NCBI GenBank assembly: GCA_010093515.1
Contig: MU001710.1
Coordinates: forward strand, 102,119-166,118
Length of the DNA stretch: 64,000 nt
Direction: 5' to 3'
Source: Lineolata rhizophorae
Taxonomy: Eukaryota; Ascomycota; Dothideomycetes; Lineolatales; Lineolataceae
The notes beneath the pieces are model-generated. The model saw only the letters and a program-made list of their open reading frames with translations. It had not been told where the DNA came from and ran no database searches. This document shows positions 22,868 to 35,026 of the stretch, piece after piece. Made by a program: the position numbers and the translations under genes. Within the stretch, counting starts at the first letter, position 1. Every line of letters begins with the position of its first letter.

Positions 22868-25818
22868 AGCACCTGCATGTTGCGTCGTCGAGGGGCTCGG
22901 ACTTGCTTCTCTGGTGTGGTGTGTTAAGGATCCGAAGGAGATCGAATCCTATGGCTCAATCTGAACTAGATCATACAGCCTGGCTAAGGTCTATGGAACC
23001 TGCGACTAGTCTTTCATTTTTTTTTTAGCATGGCATGGAGACAAATGAACGGACGTTGCTTAATCAAAAAGAAAGAATGAGTTTTAGAAGGGCACAAGTT
23101 CGTTCCCACAATAATTTGCAGTTAGAAATGCATCTCTTTAAGTAGTCTGTTTTGCTTCTAAGAAAGACTTGCAAAGACGATTTGAACTATTAAATAATGG
23201 TTTCTAGAGCCAAGGAGAAAAGTGATGCCATGATCTATAAAAAGAAATTCTCGAACGCCCTATTCTAAAATGGGAATGGAAATAGGTAACTTAGCGAAGT
23301 ATAAGCACTGTATTAAGGCCACAAAGTCTCGGGCTTATCCGGCACACCTGATCTTATTGGCCTACGCATTGTAGGTGGTTGTGACGTTCCGGCACTTTGC
23401 ACCAACCGCACCTCTAAACCATGGCTGCTTTCAGTACAGTAGCACAGCAAGAAGCCACGGCTGAGAGAAGCTAGCTACAGGACACTCCGAGACAACTGTC
23501 CGAGAGGCATAGTACGACACTCCCGCCGCCACAGAACACAAGTGCTATGACAGGCACCAAGCGACTATGTGTGTAGAACAAGCGCTATAACTTGGGTTCT
23601 TCGGACAAGCCCGGGGAGCCGGCGCTTGCGAGCACTAAGACCAGCCTGCGGCGTCCGCTCAATGGACGGGGCAAGAAGTCGAGCGTTTGTCCGACCATCC
23701 TATCGGTGCAAATGGACCTTCCGTCGCTTCTGTCGCACGGGACAGAATTGGCGACGTGCTGTTAAGGAGGGCTGGCTATATCGAGCGGTGGGACCCTTAC
23801 GGAATCCTGGGTGTTAACTGGAACATCTTTGCTTGAACGAAATGATATTACGACATTGGGCACCCAGGTAGAATGCACGGGGAGATTGCTGGTTAGAACT
23901 AAGGACGGAGCGTGCCGGGAAGGATTGATCGAAAGATAGAATGGTCCGAGGAAGGAGGAAGGCAAACAAAGTAAAATATCAAAAAGACGGAAGCAATCAT
24001 GCCGGCTATCGGGAATATTCAACTTTTGGTGTAAGGTGGACCTCTAGACTAAGACTCATAGCGGTTGGTGGTAGTCCTGTAGTGACGCGTCTTTGACTTA
24101 TCCTCCCGAGAACACAACCGGCTATTTGAAGCGGCGCATATCCAAAGTGGACAAGAGCAGAATAATTTTTTTTGCTGGGGGGAAAGAAAAGCAAAATCCC
24201 GGAGAGCCAATCGCTCGAATAGAGAGCCAGAAGTTTGTTCTAGAAGAAAGGGAAAAGACCGGTGTATACGGGCTCTGTAGATATCACCCACTTCGCGTAG
24301 TCAAGAAGCACGTGGAACGAAGCCGATTAGTGCGGTAAAAAGGGCAACATTTCCCCGGATCGCCCAGTATATTAAAGAAGGGTCCCCGAAAGCCCGCAGA
24401 GCCCAATTCGCCGCCATCGTCTCAGGTAAGAAAGGAGGAGGCCGTACGTATTGTACGCGCGAGATGATGCCCGCGATCACGCCGTTGGGTGAGGAGGATT
24501 CGCGCGGTCGGGTCCAGCGTGGAACCCACGCGTAAAAAAGAACGTGTGTCAGGATGCGCGTGTCTCGCCACCAGCAAACCAGCGTCAGCCCCAAACGGAG
24601 AGGCCCCGAGAACGCGTCTCTCTCGCGTGCTCTGAAACAATTATTTGGAAAAAAGAGGGCGTGGCTCCACACGGCTCTTGAGGAGCAACCGGCGCGTCCC
24701 TCCCCGCCACGACACGTGAATCGAGCGGGAGCAGTTGGGAGGACCCACGCGGTTGACGCCAAAAGGATCTACGTCGCCGACCCTTGGCGCTCCGCATTAA
24801 TCAAAACCCAGCCGATGCAGCGGTTTTTGAGACAAACCAGTCCCTCCGATCTGACATCTATGTACATAGCGATCACCTTCCGGCGCTGCCCGCTCGCTAT
24901 ACATACTCCGTATAGCAGCGCGCGACGATGATCGCCGCCGCGGCGGGCTTCACAACAGAGCGCCCCAAACCGCCGGTCGAATCCCCCCGCCCAGGCTGAA
25001 CGCAAAGAGCTTCGCCTACCTACCTGCAGTATGTACCTTGGCAACCTTCGTCAGGACGTACCCAGCAAACCCGCGGCGCGCACAGCACGCAGTGACGCTG
25101 TTGCACTTGCGCTTGCTCGCCCTTGCGTCCCGTCAGCTCTCGCACCTGCGCCTGCCCCTGCGGGTTCCACCTATGTACAGACCTCATTCCCCGAAACCCC
25201 CGGCTGGCGCCCGCCCCACAGTGGCACAGCCGCACCTGCATGTGTCACCGTTAGACAAGTGGGTACCCACCGAGCCGCTGAGTCTTCCGTTGCGCACGAA
25301 GCGGGTGTCCGCAGCGGCGCCCTAGGCGGCTGTCTATATACGGTGCGTAGGTACGTATCTGCGGACGTACATGCTCCAACAGCGCGGCGACGTACACGGT
25401 GCGACGGTGGAGCACTTAAACCGGTGGAGCTTTTGAGGCGAAGGGCGTGCGGGCTGGACCAAGTGGCCGGTGGATAAAGGCAACCGCGCAGAAAATTTCT
25501 GTCTTCGCGTATCTTATTGCTGTGCAACTTGGACGCCAATTCTCCACGAGAGCATTGATTGTCTTGAAAAACTTTTTTTGTTTAACTGTGGGGGCAGAAT
25601 GGGGTCAGGGCATAGATGGGGACTCGTCTCGTCCCAATTGTGCAGCCTCCTCCAAAGAAGCGGGGGGTTCAGTCAACAGGCAAACAAAAGTTCCTCATTT
25701 TACTCCTCACTCTCATGCATAACCGTGGAACATCTACCGCGCAAATGCAGAGACTCAGTCTGTCCCTGAACAACATTTCCTGTTCTTCTATTTTGGCATC
25801 AAATATCTCTCTTCCCAC
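22868..25818. other. Gene-free 3-kb spacer
   Basis: I find no supported gene between the dehydrogenase stop and the ABCF stop (convergent genes). Frames at 24,301-24,762 and 25,031-25,477 are overlapping and show no family motif. The first part, to about 23,350, is A/T-rich with short homopolymers. From about 24,400 to 25,400 it is GC-rich with several TACGTA/GTAC-type words. It marks the right edge of the metabolic cluster. Confidence 0.55.
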
Positions 25819-28185
25819 TCACTGCCTCTGCACCACGCCCGCGTCCCCCGCTTGCGCTGCAATCTTCCTCTTATAATCATTCACCGTCCCCTCGAAATGC
25901 TCGACTGTGCCGCCATCGCAAACCCACAGGCTCGTGCACACGTTCTGCAGCATCGTCACGTCGTGGCTGACCATGAGCACGCCGCCCTCGAAGTTACGTA
26001 GCGCCTCACTCAGGGCATCCATGGCCTCGATGTCCAGGTGGTTGCTCGGCTCGTCCAGCACCAGGATGTGCGGGTTGCCGAGCGACAGGCATGCGAAGGC
26101 GACGCGGCTCTTCTGCCCGCCCGACAGCAGCTCCATTTTCTGCAGGCCCGTCGTGCCCGTGATGCCAAAGGCGCCTAGGTGCCGCCGGTACTCCTCGTCC
26201 GATCGGCCCGGGTAGTTGACCGCCATGAAGCTGACCGCTGACGCGTTCATGTCGAGCGCATCGACGTGGTGCTGGGCGAAGAAGCCGACTCGTAGCCGGG
26301 GGTGCTGGCTGATGAGACCCTTCGTGGGGCTCAGGGCGCCGATGAGCAGCTTGAGCGCTGTGGTCTTGCCCGCGCCGTTGGGGCCCACGATGCCGATGCG
26401 GCTGTCCAGCTGCACGTCTAGGTCCACGTTGCGAAGTAGAATGTTGTCTGGCGTGTAGCCGAAGTGGACGCCGCTCATCTGGATGATAGGCGGCGAGAGT
26501 TTCTCCACCGGCGGGAACTTGAAGTGCACTGTGTAAACCGCCTCCGGGGCCTCGAGCACCGGCATGCGCTCGAGCTTCTTGATGCGAGACTGAGCTTCCG
26601 ACGACTTGGCGGCATTATAGCGGAACTTGTCGATAAAAGCTTGGAGATGAGCTCGCTCGCGCATCTGGTTCTCATATTCTCGTTGTGCGACTTTTCGCCG
26701 CTCCTCCTTGGTGGCGTAGAAGGATTCTAAGGCTGATTAGCCTCAACCTTCGAACGCAAGGACTTGAACTTACGGAAATTAGCGCCCTTGTAGTAGTCAA
26801 GGCGTTCTGAGTGTTGATGAATGATGTCTGTCGCTACTTCATCCAAGAAAGCCCTGTCGTGAGATACGACGAGGATAGTGCTAGGATATGTTTGAAGATA
26901 GTTTGACAAGAACGTGATAGACGGAACGTCCAACATGTTTGACGGCTCTGGAAACATGTCAGCGTATCATGTCCCGGCATAAAAAATGCCAATACTCACC
27001 GTCCAGAAGCAACAAATCGGGCTCGCAGAAAAGTGCTCGGGCAAGTGCGAGTCGCATTCGCCAACCTCCTGAAAAGCTCTTGGTAGGATGCTGCTGCCGC
27101 TCTGTTGAGAACCCCAAACCAGCCAAGATACTTGCCGCCCTTGGCTCGGCCCTGTCCGACTCCATTTCCGCCAACTTGGAATGTATGTCGGCGAGAGTGG
27201 TATCGAGACCTTCACGCTGGTGGTCAAGCCTGGCCGCATCTCCAGACGTGTCCGCCATAGAGGAACGCTCATTCTCGATGTCCGCCAGCTGCTTCGTGAT
27301 CTTGTCTTGCTCCTTAAGGAGATGTTTACGCCAGACATCGGCATCCAGGACCGCCTGCAAGGCAGGAGTGTCGTCTCCTGTAATCTCTTGCTCTACGTGA
27401 AGGATTGAAATATGTGTAGGAATAGCCACTTCTCTTCGGCTCAGGGCTCGAAGCAGGGTGGATTTACCGATACCGTTCTGACCCACGAGACCATATCTCC
27501 GGCCGTACGCGAGCGTCAGGTTTGTATCCGTGAGGATACGCTTACCACCAATGGACACGTCGATGCCATCGACTTTAATGTCCTTGCTCTTGGACGCGTT
27601 CTCAGTCCCAAGCTGGAGCGGGTTTACGGCCATGTAGAACTCCTCGTAGGATTGGGTCTCGGTGGGCTGGCTGAGCAGCCTCGACGCCTCGTACTCGACA
27701 TTCTTCATCACCTTGCGCTCCTGCTTGGCCTTGATCTTGCGCTCCGCCTTCTCGAGCTTCTTGCGGTCGACGCGCGACTCGACGCGGCGCGAGTTAGCTG
27801 ACTCGAGGTCTACATTGCCGCCCGCCAGCCCCAGAGTCGACGAGACGTTGCGCTGCGAGCCAACATGGATGGCCTGGTCGAGCTTGCGCGCGGCCCCCGC
27901 AGGCGCCTGCTGCCGGCGTTCGCTATCGACGCCGTCCGCCGCGCTCAGCCGCGACACGAACTTCTCGACGAGGTTCTGGATGGCCGTCTCGGCCTGCGGT
28001 GTCCGGTCCTCCGAGGCCGACAGGAGCAGTGCCGTCACCGTTTGGGCCGCTTCCTCTAGCGGCTCAGGTCCATTCGGCTCGGTGTCGGCGGTAATGGCTC
28101 GCGACGCGTGGGAAAGGTAGCCGGCCGTGTACTCGGACAGCACAGGGTCGATATTGGGGATGTGGGTGCGGATTTCAGCCTCCAT
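25819..28185 (-). CDS. GCN20: ABCF ATPase, GCN20/ABCF3 orthologue (translation control)
   Basis: Predicted 755 residues, the usual GCN20 length. Minus-strand exons 28185-27000, 26947-26774, 26726-25819; introns 52 and 47 nt. There are no membrane segments. After a 200-residue N-terminal region (the part that contacts GCN1 in yeast) come two ABC cassettes. Cassette one has Walker A GLVGQNGIGKST (about 232-243), signature FSGGWRMRLALARAL (about 371) and LLLLDEPSNMLD across the first splice junction. Cassette two has GIVGPNGAGKTT (about 570), LSGGQKSRVAFA and LVLDEPSNHLD. A charged linker lies between them. GCN20 works with GCN1 on ribosomes to activate the kinase GCN2 when uncharged tRNA accumulates. 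Codons are GC-rich as in a well-expressed gene. Confidence 0.95.
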
Positions 28186-30966
28186 GATTTTTTCTTACTT
28201 TTTTTTATTTTTTATTTTGCTTTTCTGCTGTCTTCCGTCTTGGCTCTGTCACGTTTGGTAGCCTTGACTAGACCGTAGAGAGCCGGGTGGGGTCAGGCTG
28301 CGGGATCGACCTCCAAACCGGAAAGCCGGTCGATCTCACAGAAGTGGGTGATAAAAATGGACAGTGGCGTGGTGCCGACGGCCGGGCGGAGAAGCTGAGA
28401 GATAGCCTACTACGGTCTACGGAGTAAACCGAGCCGGTCTAGACGGGGAGGCCGAGGCAAGCAGCAAAAAGTACGTAAACTTGGGTGGCTGGCGGGAGAC
28501 AAGACGTCAACCCTGTTGGCGGGGTACGGCGGCCGGCGCCAGCGGATGACGCCGTGTAGCCCGTCACCCAGGATGGGTAGCTGCCACGCCCGCCAGCGAG
28601 ACTACTGCCGCTACGCGGGCGTTTCGGCTTACGGAGAACAAGCGGGACGATGCGGTGTCGGCTGTTGTTGGAAGTCAATTAGACTGACCGGCGGCGGGGC
28701 GTGTTGCGGAGGTGGTTGAAACTTTTCTCCTCGACGCTCGTTCTGCCCTAGCGCCGGGACGAGGGGCCGCCGCGGACGGGCCTACCAAGAATCCACGACG
28801 CTCAACCCAAGGGACAGGACGGGGGCCGCGTTAGCCAGACGAGCGGAACTGGCCGTGGTCTGGGTCTGGGTCAGGCACGGCCGGCAAACGTGGAAATTTG
28901 GAGACGGTGGGAGAGCCGGGGGCGGGCGAGTGAGGAGACGTTCTGGAAGGATTGTGGGGCGGCCGGGCTCGCGATGCGCTGGGGGCCAATCAAGCGCGCG
29001 GCGCGCGCCGGGGCAGGAGGCCGGCTGGGCCGCGGCGTGGGACGACGCGCCGGAACGAGGAAAGGGCGGGCGCGCATCAGGCCGGCCGGGGTGCGCGCTC
29101 GCAATCGAGCCGCCGCCGACGCCGCCGCCGACGCGTCTGGCAGCGACGCGCTACGCTGTGCGTGCGTGCGTGCTGCTTCTGCTGCTGCCGCCGCCGCCGC
29201 CGCCAGGTTCCATTGCGTGCAGCCCCCGGGCGTCGCGCGCTTGGGCGAGGTGGCACCGGCCGAGGCGCCGCGGCCCTCCTTGCGCGCGAATGGTCATCTC
29301 GCCTACCACTTGCGTCGCGCCCATCGCGCCCATCTGGCGTAGCCCGCGGCCGCCCGTGGAACCTCGAAGCGGGCCAGCATCATCGTTGCACCCAAGCCTG
29401 CTTGCTAGCCACAGGATGCAGCCGCCGCCGTCGCCTCTGCTGCTGCTGCGCTTCGCTGCCGGTGACTCCCGCCTGGGGCCAAGCCGCCCAGTACTCCGTA
29501 CCTCTCTACCCCCCCTTCCTGAGTCCTCTCCTCCAGCCGTTTTGTTGGGTCTGGGTGACGCTCGCCGTTATAGAGCCTCCTCAGCATAATATAACGGGCA
29601 GGCCAACAAACACCCAGTCGGCCGCTACGACACGCGATCGGGGCCACGCATTGGCCGGCGGCGCGGCCAAGGGCGGAAACATCTGAAACCCCATCTTTCG
29701 TTCGCCCGCGTCTCCCACCATGCTGCTCTCGCTCGCTTTCGGGCGGCGCATTTCCCAGTTCGCGTTCAAGCCACACCATCCCTGTTTTCCCGCCGGCATG
29801 GTCTCTCGCTGGCCGCGTCTGACGGCAGCGGCGGCGCGCACGCCACCGAGCTGATTTGCCCTGATTTTCGAAGCAAATGGCCATTGCCAATTCCGACTGA
29901 AGCCGCCAGAAGGGCCGTTTGGAGGAGAAGCGAGGGGGATCCCGCCTCCAACCAGCTGGACATGAACGCCGCGAAACCCGTCCAAGGCAGTAGATGGTTT
30001 CGATCGTGCGCATCGTCCAGCAGCTAGCAGCAAACATTAACAGCGGTGCTGGCCGCCGTTCGGCCGTGTACCGTAGACCGGTGGGTGCCAAACGCCGCTC
30101 GCTCCGGGCGACGGCTCCACGCGACTCAGCCTGATACTCTTGTGCCCTGGACCTTGGCCCTCAATATGTAGACAAATCCGCCGGGCCCTGCTGGCAGTCC
30201 GCGCGCACCCACCACACGCGGCGCAGGAAAAGAGGCAGCCAAGGGCCAAGCCGGCCGCGGGAAGGCAGCAGTACATTGTAGTATTACATGCTGGGCGTTA
30301 AAAAAAGGCAGCGGGACAAGAAGCAAAGAGCGGCGCCGGTAGCCGGGCCAGACCTAGCAATCTGGTCAAAACAGATCGGGCGTGGGCGTGGGCGTGGGCG
30401 TGGTTGTCGTACAGCCAAAAACGGACTGTGGGCACGCAGCGCGCGGAAGTGCAGGGCGGGCGCGTGTGTTGACATTCTTTTTATTACCACAGGACCCCGG
30501 TCCTTCTCCAGAAGCACCCCCAGGGCCTGGTCCGGTTGACGAAGAGGCGATCTTAGCTCGCCCGAGCAGCATCGCCTTCGCCCCAAGTCCAGTTTCCCGA
30601 GTCTGCAACGAAGCAAAAATATACTCCCTCGCTCTCCCTCGCCCGCCAGATAGCCGGCCCTGCCCATCACCAGTCTTTCCCGCCCCAGTGCCGCTCGAGA
30701 CTAGCAGCGTGTTGGCTCGGCGATCTCTCCTCCCTCCTCTCGTTCGCCCTCTCTCCGCCCCCCCCGTGCCTGCGATCGAGGCTCGCCCGCCCTACGCAAC
30801 TCTGCATCTCGCCCGCTCCACTCGGCCATCGCCCAGAGACACCTCCGCCGTCTCGAGCGGTCCCCTCCCCCAACACGATGTGCGAACAGCTCTCTTGAGA
30901 GTGCCAGCGCTTCCCGCCCCTCCCTCTTCTCCCCGTCTCCTCCAGGCGTCCGACGGCCGAGGAAGG
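28186..30966. other. GC-rich divergent spacer between the ABCF gene and the large low-complexity gene
   Basis: 2.8 kb between outward-facing genes. Long open frames on both strands (for example 28,855-29,589 and 29,405-30,091) follow from high GC content and show no family signature. Part of it is the better-preserved copy of the repeat at 430-830. The last 300 bases before 30,967 are strongly pyrimidine-rich (CTCCCTCCTCTCGTTCGCCC), as in long fungal 5' leaders. A GGGCGT tandem (GGGCGTGGGCGTGGGCGTGG) lies at about 30,378-30,402. Confidence 0.5.
28530..29190 (+). repeat. GC-rich repeat, better-preserved copy of 430-830
   Basis: Same orientation as the left copy. Matching blocks are about 28,540-28,690 and 29,117-29,186. 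The interval between blocks is about 430 bp here and about 150 bp in the left copy, so one copy has an insertion or the other a deletion. No terminal repeats or coding capacity could be recognised. Confidence 0.6.
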
Positions 30967-33900
30967 ATGAAAACTGTGCCAACGGTAACGCACCCATCCC
31001 GTCCGAAGAGCCCCCAATGTGCCGGGCCTGCGTGTCCCGTCCGGACTCGACGCGTCGAGCAACCGGCATGCAGGCGCGAGCAGGCCCAATTGCGTCCCCG
31101 GATAGCCGGCTGCGAGCGTAGGAGTGAAGTTCTGAAGGCTGACGGAGAGTATCGTGATGACAATGTAGCTGTGCGCCACTGCGACCATCGTTGGAGTCTC
31201 ATCCGCGGGCCTGTCCCTGGGCCGCCCCGACTCGCAGGCCGGGCCCGGTCCGGGCCACAAGAGGAGGCTCGCCGCGGGCGCAACCTTCGACGAGGTCCAT
31301 GTGTCGGTGCCGCTGGGCCGCGGCGGCGGCGTCGGCGGCGTCGCCCGTCCAGCAACAGCAGCAGCAACCGCGCCCGCCGCGTCGGGCGGGACGACTCCAT
31401 CGCCGCTGCCGCTGCCGGCGCCCACCCCGTCGCCCGCAGCCCCATCGCACCTTCCGCAGCCGCCGCCCAGCAGGCGCTCCTCGCTCCGCGCCGGCGCCGG
31501 GCCCCGGCACAGCTACGACGGCCACGGCCCTCCGCAGACCTGGCGCACGCGCGGCTACGCCGCCATAGGCACGCCGACGACGACGCCCGAGCACGGCGCG
31601 CCCGACTTCGACGCGGACCGCGGCGACGTCAGCAGCTCCTCCGCCGGCGGCGGCCCCGACCCGGACGCCTTCGACCCGCGCGTGACGCTACGGCCGCGCT
31701 CCTCGTGGATCAGGCGGCTGTCGGCGCGCTCGTCGCAGCAGTCGTCGAGCCGCGCCTCGAGCCCGCGCGCCCAGTCGCCCGCCGTGTCCTTCTCCAACGG
31801 GTCCATGTCGCTGTCCCACACCGGCTCGACCGCGCCCATGATCGGGGGGCCCCGCGACCCGCCGCCGCTGCCGCCGAACAAGCTGGTCAAGCGCTCGTCG
31901 TCGGCCCGCCTGTCGGACCGCTCGCCCGCCTGGCAGACGCACTCGGGCTCCAGGCTGCCCACCTGGCGCCGCCCGGCCACTAGCCACCAGCGCTCCCAGA
32001 CGGCCCAGCTCGGCCCGAGCCCGCGCGAGGACCGCTTCGAGGACGACTACTTCCCTGCCAACCGCCACAGCTGGATATCCTCATCCGACGAGCACGACAT
32101 CCTTTGGCAGCAGTATTTCAGCCCCAAGATATCCAAGGAAGGAGGGGGAGGCATTTCTAAAAAGCGAGGGGCCAGCCAGGACCCCATCAGGCGCATTTTT
32201 CCAGACCCACGCTACCAGCCGACGCTGCTGATAGCCCAGGCCGTCACCCCGACGTCCGCGGTCGAGGTGGACGATTCGCTGAGCCAGGACGGGGACAGCG
32301 TGTTCTTCGGAAGCAGGCCGGCGACGCCCTCCGGGCTCCGAACCCTCTTCTCTTCTTCGCCCGGCCCGGGTGAAGAGCCCGCCGCACCGCAAGCCAAAAA
32401 GAGCTCTTCGGGTCCGGATGAACCTCGCCCGCGGCGGTCGTTCTCCATTAGCGATTTGATACCTTCAAGCTCAAATTCACGCAAATCACGGGCCGACAAG
32501 GCGCCGCCCGCGAAGCTCACCAGAAAGTCCAGCCGGCAGATGCATTCGTCTCCGATGCCCGCTATGAAGGAACAACTCGACCATGTCGCGAGCGAGGCCA
32601 CCCCACGGTCCAACAGGCGGCGAGACTTTTCCGAACCGATTGTACTCCGACAAAGCACTTACTCCACCGATAGCGACGGAGACTATGGGACCCTTCGGCT
32701 GCCTGATGCTCGAGAACGGGCGGTTTCAGCGCCTCTGCCTCCACCGGTGCCGCCCGGTGTTACTTCACGGGTTAAGAGAACACCGCACCAAGCACAGCAG
32801 CCCGCCGCATCCTTTTCGGCGGTGTCGGCCGCCTCTAATCACGTTCCACAATCGCCTTCGCTTGCGCAGCCTACAATTAATAAATATCGATACTCCCTCG
32901 CCCCGTCCGAACAGACCTCCACCCTTGTAAATTCTTCGGACAACGAAGCTCGTGGGCTGGGCTCCGGCGATGAGGACGACACCGATTTCCAAAGCGAATC
33001 TATCTTCGACTCGCTCCGAACAAGAACAACGCGAAGCACGTCCGGGCCGCGGGGACCGCGCATCGAGACGATCTTCGACGCTTCGCCCCCGCGGAGTGTG
33101 ACTGATTCTAATGCGACTACGGTTAGAGAGCTCCTGCCTAAAGGAACGTCTCGTGAATCCACCATGGGTGTCAAAGGTCACAGCATTGCTGAAGAAGAAG
33201 AGTCGCTATCAACGCCAGTCAAAACAATCATCCCCCAGAAGCGTGACGAGAACTTGCCGAGCTTATCTCGTGCCCGTTCTCCCTCTCCGTTCGCCAACGA
33301 TATGCCCTCCTCTCCGCCCGAAGTCTCTCACGCCCTTTATTTAGGCACGCTTCCATACGATGCCCTTCAAGAAGACGACACGAAATGGTCATTTGAAGAG
33401 GAAGACGACGATTTCCCTGCCGCCACCACACCGCACATCGCCACGCCACTCATGCTCAAGAGGAGCAGCGCACAGCTTATCAACAACTCTTCTAGTTCGT
33501 CCTCGAATTCTCCTACGGCTTTCTACTCCGATCACATAGAAAACCACGCTAGGCGCAGCCTGTACGACTGGGCTGAGCAGCCCCCACCGGACAAATTGGC
33601 AGGAAATCGCTCGCCGCCGCGTCCACGGACTGTTCATGGCAAGAAGGACACGAGTGCTCGAGGCAGTAGACCAGTAGGTCGTCGCGGTCCCAGTGCCCTT
33701 CATGCCCGCAGTCAGAGCGTTCCAGTCGTTCCTGACCTAGATGGCAAGCGCGAGGGCGTCGTAACGAACAAGTTTGGCACGTGGGGGATAGGCAGCAAAG
33801 GCGTATCCGAGGACTGGGACGACGATTTCGACTTTGACGACTCCAACGAAGCGAAGCAACACAACGCTAATAACGATGACGACGAACGGCGGATCGACAG

Positions 33901-35026
33901 CGGGGTCGCCATGGTCGTGCCGGCCACCATTCGCCAACGCCAGACAAACGTCCTAGCCAATATCGGCTTGCTGAAAGAGTGGGGCATGCTGATCGAAGAG
34001 CTCAAGGATCTACGTATTCGCGCCGTGTCGCTGGGCCTCGTGAGCGGCGCCGAGCTACAGACGGACCTTTGGAAAGAGGTGGACGGCATGATCGACTTAG
34101 CAGACCACAACTCGAACGACCGGCCCAACCTCCCGCGCTCGTCCCCGCCATCGTCGCCCACCTTTGACCAGCACTTCTTCGACGACGAGCCGCCCGCGCC
34201 CGTGACGGTCATCAACCGAAACGGGCGCCGTTCCGGCCCTATCGTCGAGGACTCCCCTTTCACGCCGCCGCAGCTCGAGGCCAAGCAGGGCCGTTTCCGC
34301 CGCAAGTCGATCCTAGACCCGGACGACGACCGCTTCGGCGGCGCGGGCGCCAGCGTCGCGGCCGCTAAGGAGGACAAGCTGACGTCGCAGAGCACGCCGC
34401 CGCCCAAGCAGCCGCCGTCGCACTCGCCGGCCCACCATCAGGTCGACAACACGCCGACGCGCGCGCGCAAGAACTCCGAGGCCGTCGCGCGCTCCGTCAT
34501 CGAGGCGCTGCAGCGTCGCCAGGCCGACGCCAACCACAACAACAATGACAACAGCAACGGCGGCAATGGCGGTAACAACGGCGACGGCGGCCCGACGCCC
34601 GAGTCCAAAAAGGTCCCCTTCGACACCGCCACCCTGAAGCACATCGTCCCGCACGTGAACGGCTTGGTGAGGAAAGTCAAGGACGCGCTGAGGGAGGCGG
34701 AGGGCCTGGAGGGCGCCGCGCGAGAGGAACAGCAGCAGCGGCAGCAGCAACAGCAGCAGCAGCAGCAGCAGCAACCAACGCCGCCGTTGGGCTTGAGCGG
34801 GATCTTTGCGGAGCCGGAGGTGCTGGAGGGCAAGGTGGATGGGTCGCCGATGGGGCAGAATGCGGTGCCGGCAACAGTGGACAAGGGTGCGAGGGCTGGG
34901 ACGGGCGCGGGTGCGGATCACGGCGCGGCGAAGTCGGCATCGGCGGCGCCGGGCTCGAAGCATGGCGAGGCGTTCACGCAGGAGACTGAGCTCGGACCGA
35001 AGATGAAACTAATGACTGTAATGTAG
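30967..35026 (+). CDS. Large low-complexity Ser/Pro-rich protein with acidic WDDDF motif and polyQ
   Basis: Predicted 1,291 residues. Tentative exon 1 is 30967-30984 (MKTVPT) and exon 2 is 31169-35026, with donor GTAACG, branch GGCTGAC and acceptor GTAG; the long frame has no nearby in-frame ATG of its own. Most of the chain is disordered: Ser/Pro-rich with many RSxS-type sites. A more conserved core reads KFGTWGIGSKGVSEDWDDDF, then IGLLKEWGMLIEELKDLRIRAVSLGLVSG, which looks helical. Near the C terminus there is an Asn/Gly tract, a coiled segment (LKHIVPHVNGLVRKVKDALREAE) and a polyQ run coded at about 34,726-34,773. Acidic WDDDF-type motifs occur in fungal septation-network proteins, but I do not recognise the family well enough to name it. 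Confidence 0.75.

Noticed and set aside
28855-30091. Overlapping long frames on both strands between ABCF and the large gene
   Set aside because: High GC content gives frequent open frames; no motif, and partly covered by the non-coding repeat.
30382-31983. 533-codon plus-strand frame overlapping the large low-complexity gene
   Set aside because: Different frame from the conserved one, stops at 31,983, Arg/Pro-rich; typical of GC-rich DNA.
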